From NCBI GenBank assembly GCA_019418225.1, contig DYCF01000001.1, positions 1-64,000 of the forward strand: a stretch of DNA of 64,000 nt, read 5' to 3'. Made by a program: the position numbers and the translations under genes. The stretch is from Clostridiales bacterium (GTDB lineage: Bacteria; Bacillota; Clostridia; Lachnospirales; Cellulosilyticaceae). The first letter of the stretch is position 1. Each line of letters starts with the position of its first letter. The notes beneath the pieces are model-generated. The model had not been told where the DNA came from, did no database searches, and worked only from the letters and a program-made list of their open reading frames with translations. Below, one piece after another: positions 45,132 to 53,859 of this stretch.

Positions 45132-46583
45132 TTAGTAGGCGTTTTTGTTGATGAAGCCTTTGAAGATTGTTAGGATGATGATTTTGAGGTCTAGGCCGAA
45201 GGTCCAGTTTTCTATGTAGTAAAGATCGTGTTCGATGCGATCTTCTATAGAAGTATCTCCTCGGAGGCCGTTAACTTGTGCCCAACCTGTAATGCCGGGG
45301 CGTACTTGATGTTTGATCATATAACGTGGGATTTCTTCTTTGAATTTATCTACGAAGAAAGGTCGCTCTGGTCTAGGACCGATAACGGACATATCACCTT
45401 TAAGCACATTGAAGAATTGAGGGAGTTCATCAATACTTGTTTTGCGCATAAAGTTACCCCACCAAGTTTTACGAGGATCGTTCTTAGTGGTCCACTTATC
45501 CATTTCTTCTTCATCTGTTTGAAGGCGCATGGAACGGAATTTGTACATATCAAAGTTCTTGCGATCTAGGCCTACACGTTCCTGCTTAAAGATAATAGGG
45601 CCTGGAGATGTGAGTTTGACCATAATTGCAGAGAAAACTAGGAGTGGACTTGTGAGTATGATGGCAAAGAGGGAAAAGACAACATCGAAACTTCTTTTGA
45701 GGAAGTTTTTAAATAAGTTATCCAGTGGGATGTGTCTTGTATCAATGATAGGTAAGCCATCTAAGTCATCAATGTAAGGTTTGGCTGGGACATATTTGTA
45801 GTAATAAGGTACAATATGTGTTTTGATACCAGCCTTTTCACAACAAGTAATGATATAGCCAAGTTGACCTGCATTATTTTCTTCAGTTGCAATCATCACA
45901 AGGTCGATATAGGTGTTTTCTAGTAACTCTGGAAGTTCCTCTAAGGTGCCAAGTATTTTGTGACCACAAAAAATTGGTTTTTTTGAAGGGGATACATTAG
46001 AGGATGTATTGATAGTTCCTGTAGAAGATGACATGGTAGTTTGTTCGGTATGTACAATTCCCACAATGCTATAACCCCAGAAGGCATGTGTTGCAAGTTT
46101 GTTAATGAGCTTAGCAGATGTCTCTGTAGTACCTACGATGAGGCAATGCTTAAGGTTATAGCCCTTTTTACGATATTTGCGCAGTAAAAAGCGTACACAG
46201 CTTCGGCAAGCAATCGTTAAAAGGCAGTTGTACATAAAGAAGTAAATTAAGACGTATCTTGCGAAGTTAGCTTCTTTGAACATATAAAGAAAGGCTACAA
46301 GGACAAGAACACCTACGGTATTGGAACCGATGATTTTAGTTGCTTCTTGGGTAACAGATTTGATACGTTTAGAAGTATATAAATCAAGCCAGCTGTAGAG
46401 TAGCAAGTAGACTGGAATCGTTGCAACGATGAAAGGCAGAGATTCTGCAAAGGTTACGGTAATGGTACCATCATCCATGATATAAAATCTGGTGAGGTAT
46501 GCTCCTAAAAAGGAGATGAATATAATGACAATGTCCAAGAAGACTTGGAATCCATTGAAGTATTTCTGATTTTCCCGAATCAT
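45132..46583 (-). CDS. Undecaprenyl-phosphate sugar phosphotransferase
   Basis: A 483-residue membrane enzyme that starts glycan assembly by moving a sugar-1-phosphate from a nucleotide sugar to undecaprenyl phosphate. About four N-terminal helices (13-125), a nucleotide-binding-like middle (CLIVGTTETSAKLINKL), a fifth helix (RSFDVVFSLFAIILTSPLLV, about 292), and the catalytic bacterial sugar transferase domain (PGPIIFKQERVGLDRKNF, KFRSMR, RKTSIDELPQFFNVLKGD, GPRPERP, RPGITGWAQVNG). GGAGGAACG lies before the ATG. The last 90 coding bases have 26 C and 9 G, against 14 and 14 inside the gene. Head of the surface-polymer cluster, transcribed divergently from it. Confidence 0.92.
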   Translation of the reverse strand: MIRENQKYFNGFQVFLDIVIIFISFLGAYLTRFYIMDDGTITVTFAESLPFIVATIPVYLLLYSWLDLYTSKRIKSVTQEATKIIGSNTVGVLVLVAFLYMFKEANFARYVLIYFFMYNCLLTIACRSCVRFLLRKYRKKGYNLKHCLIVGTTETSAKLINKLATHAFWGYSIVGIVHTEQTTMSSSTGTINTSSNVSPSKKPIFCGHKILGTLEELPELLENTYIDLVMIATEENNAGQLGYIITCCEKAGIKTHIVPYYYKYVPAKPYIDDLDGLPIIDTRHIPLDNLFKNFLKRSFDVVFSLFAIILTSPLLVFSAIMVKLTSPGPIIFKQERVGLDRKNFDMYKFRSMRLQTDEEEMDKWTTKNDPRKTWWGNFMRKTSIDELPQFFNVLKGDMSVIGPRPERPFFVDKFKEEIPRYMIKHQVRPGITGWAQVNGLRGDTSIEDRIEHDLYYIENWTFGLDLKIIILTIFKGFINKNAY

Positions 46584-46765
46584 TTCGTTCCTCCTAAGAA
46601 TAAAAAGATATAAGTATTATAACATAGATGAACAAGAGAGGGACAATAGTATAAAATGGGGAAAATATTGTCTTTCCTTAAAAAGGAATGGCTAATTTTA
46701 TAGAATATACAGTAAAAGAATGTTATACTAGGAATAAATATGTTAAGGAGTTGAGGTGTTATTTT

Positions 46766-48709
46766 ATGGCGGAAAATCAAACGCTAAGTAGGCAGCAAAG
46801 CAAACAAGAGAAGCTAGAAAAAAGAAACTTACTTATAAATAGAATCATGTTAATCCCACTTATTGTAGTTTTAGGCATTATCCCACTTATTGTGAGGCTG
46901 CAAATTACTACACCTGATGTAGATGTAGCTATTGCAATGGGAACAAGTAAGTTTGCAGATTTCTTCTCTAGCTATAAGGCAAGCTTCATTATATTAACGG
47001 CTGTTGCTATGTTAGTCGTGCTGTTCTTAGTGGCACAGAAAGAGATGTTTAAAGTAGATAAGACAACAATTACATATATGATATGTAGTGGGTTATTCAT
47101 AATTACAAGTTTGGCAGCAACTGTGATGAGTCAGTACGGCTCAGCTGCATGGTGGGGAATACCAGATCGATGCGAAGGTATGGTAGTCACAGCTTGTTAC
47201 ATTTTAATTTTAATGTATGCACTGATGGTATTTAGAAAATACGATAGCTATAAGTATATCATTTTAGCACTTGCAGTAGTTGTTGCTGTGAATGCATTCT
47301 TTGGTTATTTCCAATACGTAGGAAAAGACCTTATTGTTAATAATCAGTTCGTTCAAAATTTAGTTATTTCTAAGACTGACCAAGCAAGTATCAATGGTTT
47401 ATCAGGATTGATTGACAAAGGAACAATTTACGGTACAATGTTCCACTATAACTACGTAGGTTCATTTGCAGCAATGATGGTACCGCTTTTTGTAACGCTT
47501 ACATTGTTCTTAAAAGGTAAGAAAAATAAAATTTTCTGCGGCATTGTAAGTTTACTAGCTGTTTTCTTATTGTTTGGTAGTACATCAAGAGCGGGTCTTA
47601 TTGGTTTTGGTGTAGCACTTGTATTTGGAATCATTATTTTTGCAAGAAAGATGATGAGAAAATGGAAGATTGTTGTACCTGTTATTTTAGCGGCAATCGT
47701 TGTGGTATTTGGATTTAATGCAGCTACAAATGGTCAAATCTTTAGCAGAATACCAACACTTGTAAATGATATTACAAGCTTATTTAGTGGTGCAGATACA
47801 GATTTTGACTACAAAGATCATATTCCTGTACGAAATGTGATTATAGAAAATGGTACAGCGACACTTGAAACACAAGATGATGCTTTAACATTTAAAGCAG
47901 AAAGTGATGGGGTAGCAACATATGATAAATCAGGAAATCCTGTAGCTTATACAGTGGCTAATGGCACTTATACAACAACAGATTCTAGATTTAGCAATAT
48001 CTCATATGTGATGGGACAAACAGAATTATTAAAAGAAAATGAAGTATCAGTACCAATTGTTCGCGTAACAGTAAATGGCATTGAAGCTTTCTTATTTAAA
48101 GTAGATCCTACTGAAGGACTTTATGCAATCAATGATATTGCAGAACAAAAGATTGAAATCAAAGATGCACCATATGTAGGTTTCAAAGGTAAAGAAAAAT
48201 TAGGCTCTGCCAGAGGATATATTTGGTCTAGAAGTATTCCAATGTTAAAAGATACATGGCTTATTGGAAATGGTCCAGATACATTTGCTTTAGCATTTCC
48301 ACAACAAGATATCTTAGCTAAATGGTGGGCATACAATACACCAAATATGATTATTGATAAACCTCATAATTTATATTTACAATTTGCACTTAATAATGGA
48401 GGGCTTGCACTGCTTGCATTCCTCGTATTAGTAGGCACATATGTTGTAAGCTGCTTTAAGCTTTATGCATTTAGAGGATTCTATGAAAATAAAGAAATTA
48501 TAGGAATTGCAACATTCCTAGCAGTAATGGGTTACTTAGGCGCTGGATTCTTCAATGACTCTGTTGTTTCAGTCGCACCTATTTTCTGGGCATTACTTGG
48601 AGTTGGTATGGCAATTAACTATATGATTAATAAAGAGAGAATGGAAATTGAGCGAAGAGTAGCTCATGCTACAATTGATATGAAAACTAGGAAACATCTA
48701 GCTAAATAA
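46766..48709 (+). CDS. O-antigen ligase / polymerase-like (Wzy_C) membrane protein
   Basis: A 647-residue protein with about eleven membrane helices and a large extracytoplasmic loop (about residues 330-505), the layout of O-antigen ligase/Wzy_C family glycan-transferring enzymes. Family features are STSRAGLIGFG (about 273) and, after the loop, RGYIWSRSIPMLKDTWLIG and DKPHNLYLQFALNNGG. I chose ATG 46766 (MAENQTLSRQ), preceded by AAGGAG/GAGGTG, over the upstream ATG 46688. It probably polymerises or transfers lipid-linked glycan made by the neighbours. The stop codon lies within a perfect 15-bp hairpin. Confidence 0.85.
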   Translation: MAENQTLSRQQSKQEKLEKRNLLINRIMLIPLIVVLGIIPLIVRLQITTPDVDVAIAMGTSKFADFFSSYKASFIILTAVAMLVVLFLVAQKEMFKVDKTTITYMICSGLFIITSLAATVMSQYGSAAWWGIPDRCEGMVVTACYILILMYALMVFRKYDSYKYIILALAVVVAVNAFFGYFQYVGKDLIVNNQFVQNLVISKTDQASINGLSGLIDKGTIYGTMFHYNYVGSFAAMMVPLFVTLTLFLKGKKNKIFCGIVSLLAVFLLFGSTSRAGLIGFGVALVFGIIIFARKMMRKWKIVVPVILAAIVVVFGFNAATNGQIFSRIPTLVNDITSLFSGADTDFDYKDHIPVRNVIIENGTATLETQDDALTFKAESDGVATYDKSGNPVAYTVANGTYTTTDSRFSNISYVMGQTELLKENEVSVPIVRVTVNGIEAFLFKVDPTEGLYAINDIAEQKIEIKDAPYVGFKGKEKLGSARGYIWSRSIPMLKDTWLIGNGPDTFALAFPQQDILAKWWAYNTPNMIIDKPHNLYLQFALNNGGLALLAFLVLVGTYVVSCFKLYAFRGFYENKEIIGIATFLAVMGYLGAGFFNDSVVSVAPIFWALLGVGMAINYMINKERMEIERRVAHATIDMKTRKHLAK

Positions 48710-48723
48710 GCTAGATGTTTCCT
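48689..48723. terminator. Hairpin spanning the ligase stop codon
   Basis: A 15-bp perfect stem AGGAAACATCTAGCT / AGCTAGATGTTTCCT with loop AAATA; the TAA stop is in the loop and arm. There is no T-run, so it may protect the 3' end or attenuate rather than terminate. Confidence 0.65.
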
Positions 48724-48908
48724 ATGCAGAAAGATGGATGCATTTTGCCTAAGGTTATATGAAGTATTAGGTATAAATGCTTCTATCTTTATGTATAGGA
48801 AAATGGCTAGGGACTGTTATCTTATGCAGTTAAAAAAGATAGATACAAGTGAGAGAACATAGCATATACAGAGAGGTTATGAATAAATAATAAGGAGAGA
48901 AAGAGGGC

Positions 48909-49769
48909 ATGAAAGGAATTATTTTAGCTGGTGGCTCAGGCACCAGATTATATCCGATTACAAAAGCGGTATCAAAACAAATTTTACCGATTTATGATAA
49001 GCCAATGATTTATTATCCTCTTTCAACATTAATGTTAGCGGGAATTAGGGAAGTATTAATTATTTCTACTAGCAGGGATGTACCAGTATTTCAAGAGCTT
49101 TTAGGTGATGGCAGTCAGTTAGGGATGCAAATAGAATATGCTGTTCAAGAAGCACCAAGAGGGCTAGCGGAGGCATTCATTATTGGAGAAAGCTTTATTG
49201 GCAGTGATCATGTAGCGTTAGTATTAGGAGACAATGTCTTCTATGGACAAGGCTTTAGTGGTATACTTCAAGAAGCAGTACAACTTAAGGAAGGTGCCAT
49301 TATATTTGGTCATTATGTAAAAAGACCAGAAGCATTTGGTGTTGTTGAATTTGATCACAGAGGTCAGGTGCTTTCTATAGAAGAAAAACCTGAAAAACCA
49401 AAATCACAATATGCTGTACCAGGTCTTTATTTTTACGATAATGAAGTCATTCGTTTGGCAAAAGAGGTAAAACCCTCTGCAAGGGGTGAATTAGAGATTA
49501 CTGATTTACACAAAGCATATCTTAAAGAAAATAAATTACAAGTTAAGCTTTTTGGGCGTGGTATGGCGTGGCTGGATACAGGGACTTGCGAAGGATTAGC
49601 TGAAGCCTCTAACTTTGTACAGGCTATTCAGAAACGACAAGGGCTTTATGTGGCTTGTATTGAAGAAATTGCCTATAGACAAGGCTGGATTAGTAAGGAA
49701 CAGTTAGTAACGTTAGGTAAACAACTAGAAAAGACAGAGTATGGCATATATTTATTAAGCCTTATATAA
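48909..49769 (+). CDS. rmlA: Glucose-1-phosphate thymidylyltransferase, copy 1
   Basis: A 286-residue cytoplasmic enzyme making dTDP-glucose from glucose-1-phosphate and dTTP. The nucleotide-binding motif LAGGSGTRLYPITKAVSKQ, the GDN metal site (VLGDNVFYGQGF) and the EEKPEKPKS and GRGMAWLDTGT segments are all present. AAGGAGAGAAAGAGG precedes the start. It is followed by rmlB copy 1 after 178 nt. A second, closely similar rmlA lies at 60903; no rmlC or rmlD is in the window, so the final dTDP sugar is unknown. Confidence 0.95.
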   Translation: MKGIILAGGSGTRLYPITKAVSKQILPIYDKPMIYYPLSTLMLAGIREVLIISTSRDVPVFQELLGDGSQLGMQIEYAVQEAPRGLAEAFIIGESFIGSDHVALVLGDNVFYGQGFSGILQEAVQLKEGAIIFGHYVKRPEAFGVVEFDHRGQVLSIEEKPEKPKSQYAVPGLYFYDNEVIRLAKEVKPSARGELEITDLHKAYLKENKLQVKLFGRGMAWLDTGTCEGLAEASNFVQAIQKRQGLYVACIEEIAYRQGWISKEQLVTLGKQLEKTEYGIYLLSLI

Positions 49770-49779
49770 AAGGTATAAA

Positions 49780-49890
49780 TGATATAGAAAGATATTTAAT
49801 ATAGAAAGATAGTTAATATAGAAAGATTATTTATATATAAGGATTATTTATATATAAGGATTATTTATATAGAAAGATGTTAATATATCA
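49780..49890 (+). repeat. AT-rich tandem repeats between rmlA and rmlB
   Basis: Five or six imperfect units of about 20 nt built on TTAATATAGAAAGAT and TTATTTATATATAAGGA, with two neighbouring units identical (AAGGATTATTTATATATAAG pattern). Looks like slippage DNA; no gene or known motif. Confidence 0.8.
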
Positions 49891-49947
49891 ATATAAAAAT
49901 ATATATTCCATAGACAACAAGAAATAAGGCAGCTAGAGGAGGAGAAT

Positions 49948-50925
49948 ATGAGAAATATACTAGTAACTGGTGGAGCCGGATTCATTGGTAGTAACTTCAT
50001 TACATACATGAAGCAGCACTACGATTATAATATTATTAACTTAGATTGTTTGACTTATGCAGGTAATTTAGAGAACTTAAAGGAAGTTCAAGACGCGCCG
50101 AAATATACTTTTATAAAAGGCGATATAACAGATAGAGAATTAGTAGAAAGCCTTTTTGAAAAGTATGATATAGATGTTGTAGTGAATTTTGCAGCAGAGT
50201 CACATGTGGATCGCAGTATAGAAGACCCTGCTATATTTTTAAAGACGAATATACTGGGGACACAAACATTACTTGAAGCAGCGAAACGTCATTGGAAAGT
50301 TAATCCAGAAGATAAATATTGTAGGCTGTTTAAAGTAAACAAGAAGTTTATCCAGATTTCAACGGATGAGGTATATGGCACGCTTGGGGCAGAAGGCATG
50401 TTTACAGAGGAGACACCTTTAGCACCTAATAGTCCATATTCAGCCTCTAAGGCAAGTGCGGACTTAATGGTTCGTGCATATTATGAAACTTATGGTATGC
50501 CAGTGAATATTACAAGATGTTCAAATAATTATGGACCATGTCAGCATAATGAAAAATTGATGCCTCTTATTATCTCAAACTGTAAAAATAATCAAAAAAT
50601 TCCTGTATATGGCGATGGCAAGCAGGTGAGAGACTGGTTATATGTAGAAGACCACTGTAGTGCCATAGCTGAAGTAATGCATAAGGGTAAAGTAGGTGAA
50701 GTTTATAATATCGGCGGGAATAACGAACGTCAGAATATAGAAATCGTTAAAGAGATACTTAAACTACTTCATAAGGATGAATCACTTATAGAATATGTAA
50801 AAGATAGACCTGGACATGATAGACGTTATGCTATTGATAATACTAAGATTACAACTCAGTTAGGGTGGATACCTAAGCATAGTTTTGAAGAAGGTTTAAA
50901 GAAAACAGTTGCATGGTATATGTAA
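49948..50925 (+). CDS. rmlB: dTDP-glucose 4,6-dehydratase, copy 1
   Basis: A 325-residue extended short-chain dehydrogenase that turns dTDP-glucose into dTDP-4-keto-6-deoxyglucose using bound NAD. The Rossmann motif TGGAGFIGSNF, the catalytic STDEVYG and the YSASKAS tyrosine-lysine pair are intact. The usual NYGPYQFPEKLIP segment reads NYGPCQHNEKLMP here, unlike copy 2 at 61841, and the protein is about 27 residues shorter at the C-terminus. GAGGAGGAG precedes the start. The changes may reflect drift in the redundant copy. Confidence 0.93.
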   Translation: MRNILVTGGAGFIGSNFITYMKQHYDYNIINLDCLTYAGNLENLKEVQDAPKYTFIKGDITDRELVESLFEKYDIDVVVNFAAESHVDRSIEDPAIFLKTNILGTQTLLEAAKRHWKVNPEDKYCRLFKVNKKFIQISTDEVYGTLGAEGMFTEETPLAPNSPYSASKASADLMVRAYYETYGMPVNITRCSNNYGPCQHNEKLMPLIISNCKNNQKIPVYGDGKQVRDWLYVEDHCSAIAEVMHKGKVGEVYNIGGNNERQNIEIVKEILKLLHKDESLIEYVKDRPGHDRRYAIDNTKITTQLGWIPKHSFEEGLKKTVAWYM

Positions 50926-50996
50926 ACATAGGCATACCTCTTCAAATATAAGTATGCATAAGCAAGGAAATAGGTGGCTAGAAGGAGCATTCAGAG

Positions 50997-51773
50997 ATGA
51001 AACAGAATATCAAGAACTTCTTGAAGTATAAAGATTTATTAATAGAACTTATTATCAAAGATATTAAGCTGAAATATAAGAATTCTATTTTAGGTATATT
51101 GTGGAGTATGTTAGATCCGCTGCTCACAATGATTGTGTTAACTATTGTATTTGGCGCAATTTTTAAAAGAGATATTCCAAACTTCCCTGTCTACGTGTTA
51201 ATAGGAAGATTGGTTTATTCTTTCTTTTCACAAAGTACAACAGGTGCGATGGAAGCAGTCTTATCTAATAAACAGTTAATCAAAAAGATTTATGTACCTA
51301 AGTACTTCTTTCCATTAGCAAAAGTATGTTCTACATTTATTACATTTGTCATTTCATTTATTCCATTAATAATTGTCATGCTGATTACAAAAGTACCATT
51401 CCATAAAGTGAATGTGCTAATAATTTTCCCACTTATTTATTTACTAGCGATTAGTTTAGGCATTGGACTTATACTATGTACGATACGTGTATTTTTTGGC
51501 GATATAAAACATTTATATTCTGTGCTTTTATTAATGTTAATGTATATGACACCAATATTCTATCCTGCAGATATTATTGCAGAGCAATTTGTAGGTTTTA
51601 TTAAACTCAATCCATTATTTACATTAGTAAATATGTTTAGAGATGTGCTCATGTACAATACAGTGCCAAGCCTAGAAAGTCATTTAACTTGTGCTATTTA
51701 TTCAGTAGTTTATATGGCTATTGGTTTTGTAACATTTTATAAAGTACAAGATAAATTTATACTTCATATATAG
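50997..51773 (+). CDS. tagG: ABC-2 type polymer exporter, membrane subunit (TagG-like)
   Basis: A 258-residue permease with six membrane helices, of the ABC-2 class that exports teichoic acids and O-antigen. The N-terminal amphipathic entry (LLIELIIKDIKLKYKNSILG) and the C-terminal YMTPIFYPADII segment are typical. AGAAGGAGCATT lies before the start. It is followed after 14 nt by the ATPase gene, and together they would move a lipid-linked wall polymer across the membrane. The teichoic rather than O-antigen assignment rests on the TagD and TagB/F-like neighbours. Confidence 0.9.
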   Translation: MKQNIKNFLKYKDLLIELIIKDIKLKYKNSILGILWSMLDPLLTMIVLTIVFGAIFKRDIPNFPVYVLIGRLVYSFFSQSTTGAMEAVLSNKQLIKKIYVPKYFFPLAKVCSTFITFVISFIPLIIVMLITKVPFHKVNVLIIFPLIYLLAISLGIGLILCTIRVFFGDIKHLYSVLLLMLMYMTPIFYPADIIAEQFVGFIKLNPLFTLVNMFRDVLMYNTVPSLESHLTCAIYSVVYMAIGFVTFYKVQDKFILHI

Positions 51774-51787
51774 TTAGGAGAAAGCAT

Positions 51788-52522
51788 ATGGAGAAACAAA
51801 TTGCAATTAAAGTAGAAAATGTAGGCATGACCTTTAGAATTGTGAATAATAAAACACGTTCAATTAAGAACTACTTAATTCAACGTATTAAAAAGAAAAT
51901 TAGCTATAAAGAATTTAAAGCCTTACAAGATGTAAACTTTGAAGTTTATAAGGGCGAGGTAGTAGGCTTAGTAGGACTTAATGGTGCAGGTAAAAGTACA
52001 TTATTTAAAATCATAGCAGGTGTACTTAAACCAACTACAGGAACGGTGATTAAACATGGTTCAGTGGCACCACTTATTGAGCTGGGAGCAGGATTTAATG
52101 GGGAACTCTCAGGTATAGAAAATATTTATTTAAATGGATTACTACTAGGATATAGCAAAAAGTTTATCAAAGAAAAGATGGATGAGATTATAGCATTTGC
52201 AGATATTGGGGACTTCATTTACAATCCCGTAAATAATTACTCATCAGGGATGAAAGCAAGACTTGGTTTTGCCATAGCAACTGTTGTGCAACCTGATATT
52301 TTAATAGTAGATGAAGTATTATCGGTGGGAGATTATAAGTTTAGAGAAAAATGTGAAGCTAGAATTAATGAGATGATAAAAGGTGGTACCACTGTACTGA
52401 TTGTATCTCACTCAGACTCCTTAATTAAAAAGATATGTACTAAGGTCGTTTGGTTAGAAAAAGGTCAGGTCAAAGAGATTGGTAACCCTAAAGAGATTTT
52501 AGCGAAGTATAGTCAGAAATAA
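51788..52522 (+). CDS. tagH: ABC polymer exporter, ATPase subunit (TagH-like)
   Basis: A 244-residue ATPase partner of the preceding permease. Walker A GLNGAGKSTLFKI (about residue 62), signature YSSGMKARLGFAIA (about 153), Walker B ILIVDEVLSVGD (about 173) and a switch His in VSHSDSL. The N-terminal VGMTFRIVNNKTRSIKNYL is typical of the TagH/Wzt class. It lacks the long C-terminal extension found in some TagH and carbohydrate-binding Wzt proteins. Ribosome binding site TAGGAGAAA. Confidence 0.92.
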   Translation: MEKQIAIKVENVGMTFRIVNNKTRSIKNYLIQRIKKKISYKEFKALQDVNFEVYKGEVVGLVGLNGAGKSTLFKIIAGVLKPTTGTVIKHGSVAPLIELGAGFNGELSGIENIYLNGLLLGYSKKFIKEKMDEIIAFADIGDFIYNPVNNYSSGMKARLGFAIATVVQPDILIVDEVLSVGDYKFREKCEARINEMIKGGTTVLIVSHSDSLIKKICTKVVWLEKGQVKEIGNPKEILAKYSQK

Positions 52523-52561
52523 TTAGGAAATATGTTAGTTTGAATATAGAAGGAGTTAGAA

Positions 52562-53155
52562 ATGAAAAGGATTAAAAGTATGTATAAATTTGCTAAGGGA
52601 CCAATTAAGGATTATGTAAAAAGTGGTGAATTTAGACGTGGCGTGAGATATAGTAATGAGCTTAATAAGCCGGTATATGAGGATGTAATACTGTATGAAT
52701 CTTTTCATGGAAAAGGATTAAGTGATAGTCCTTTTGCTATGTTTAAGTATATGCTAAATGACATAAAGTATAGGGATTTTAAGCATGTATGGGCAGTAAC
52801 ACAAAAAGAAGAAAAAATGCTGAGAGGTTATGAGAAATATAGTAATGTAGAATTTGTTATAGTACATTCAAGAGAATATATTAGATATTTAGCAAGAGCA
52901 AAGTACTTAATAAATAATACATCATTTTCGCCATATTTTATGAAGAGAAAAGAACAAACATATATTAATACATGGCATGGCACCCCTCTTAAACATCTTG
53001 GTAAAGATGTAAAGACAGCAGTAAAAAGTTATTCTTGTAATTTAGTTAGAAACTTTATAGCAAGTGATTACTTAATCCATCAAAATAGATATACAACAGA
53101 GATATTTAATCGAACATATGATTTACAGGATATTTATCCAGGAAAGATAATAGAT
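52562..53155 (+). CDS. CDP-glycerol glycerophosphotransferase/GT4 fusion, 5' exon
   Basis: Codons 1-198 of a TagF-like enzyme that adds glycerol phosphate to a wall polymer. This part contains the N-terminal half with the catalytic motif NTWHGTPLKHLGKD (about residues 138-151) and ends at KIID. A group II intron starts exactly on the next codon boundary (GTGCG at 53156). Without splicing, translation would add VRHVAV and stop at 53176, losing the YPR, YAPTWR and TDYSS motifs. GAAGGAG precedes the ATG. The gene follows tagH after 39 nt in the same direction. Confidence 0.88.
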
Positions 53156-53859
53156 GTGCGACACGTTGCAGTATAAAAAGTACTGCCTAAATATATAAAT
53201 ATTTAAGAACTAATGGTTTGAAAGGTCAAATGATAAGGTAACGCTTAGAAGGGCTTTCTCTGATACTCCGAATAGCTATTATATAATTAAGTATAGAATG
53301 GTTATAAGCTCGGTAAAGGCGGTTGAGAGTACACCCTAACAGTAAGGCTGAGGAAATGCGAACTAGAGGTAGTCGAGTGTATGATAGACCGGGAGTCTAT
53401 AAAATATCTATGGTAAGAATGGAAACTGACAAAATCTCGAATGTACAAGTCTAAATATCAAACATATAGAAATGTATGTACCCTGAGAAAAGGGTGTGTG
53501 TGAGGAAAAGTAAAAGTGTCTATTATGAAATTCCTTATACTGTTATAGGCAGTATTTAGCATACAGGCTTATAGAGATTACCTAAGGATATATGTACAGA
53601 TAGAACCATTGGAACGTGGTAAGCTAATAACATGGAGGACTTAATTCTGAAGAAGTGGTGATAAGGAAAGGTATAGACTATAACTTATCTTAATATTAGT
53701 GAAAGTAGTGACACAGTACTGATGAAATCTATGAAAGTAGATGAAGGGATAGTCACGAGTCAACAATAGTTTTGTTGATGGAACGCCGTGTGAGGTGAAA
53801 GTCTCATGCACGGTGTGGAGGAGGGGAAAAGATGGAGATAATTTCAAAGTTTTACCTAT
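53156..53859 (+). ncRNA. Group II intron without an encoded protein
   Basis: About 704 nt. The 5' end GTGCGACACG fits the group II consensus GUGYG. Domain V is complete at 53783-53816: 34 nt, helix ACGCCGTG/CACGGTGT, a 2-nt bulge, TGAG/CTCA, and a GAAA tetraloop, with CGC in the catalytic-triad position. A domain VI hairpin with a bulged A candidate (53854) follows. ATCTAT at 53406-53411 is the exact complement of the last six exon bases (ATAGAT, 53150-53155) and is a candidate EBS1. The 3' boundary is uncertain by about 3 nt; both 53859 and 53862 keep frame. No reverse transcriptase is encoded, so splicing would need a maturase from elsewhere or be autonomous. Confidence 0.9.
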
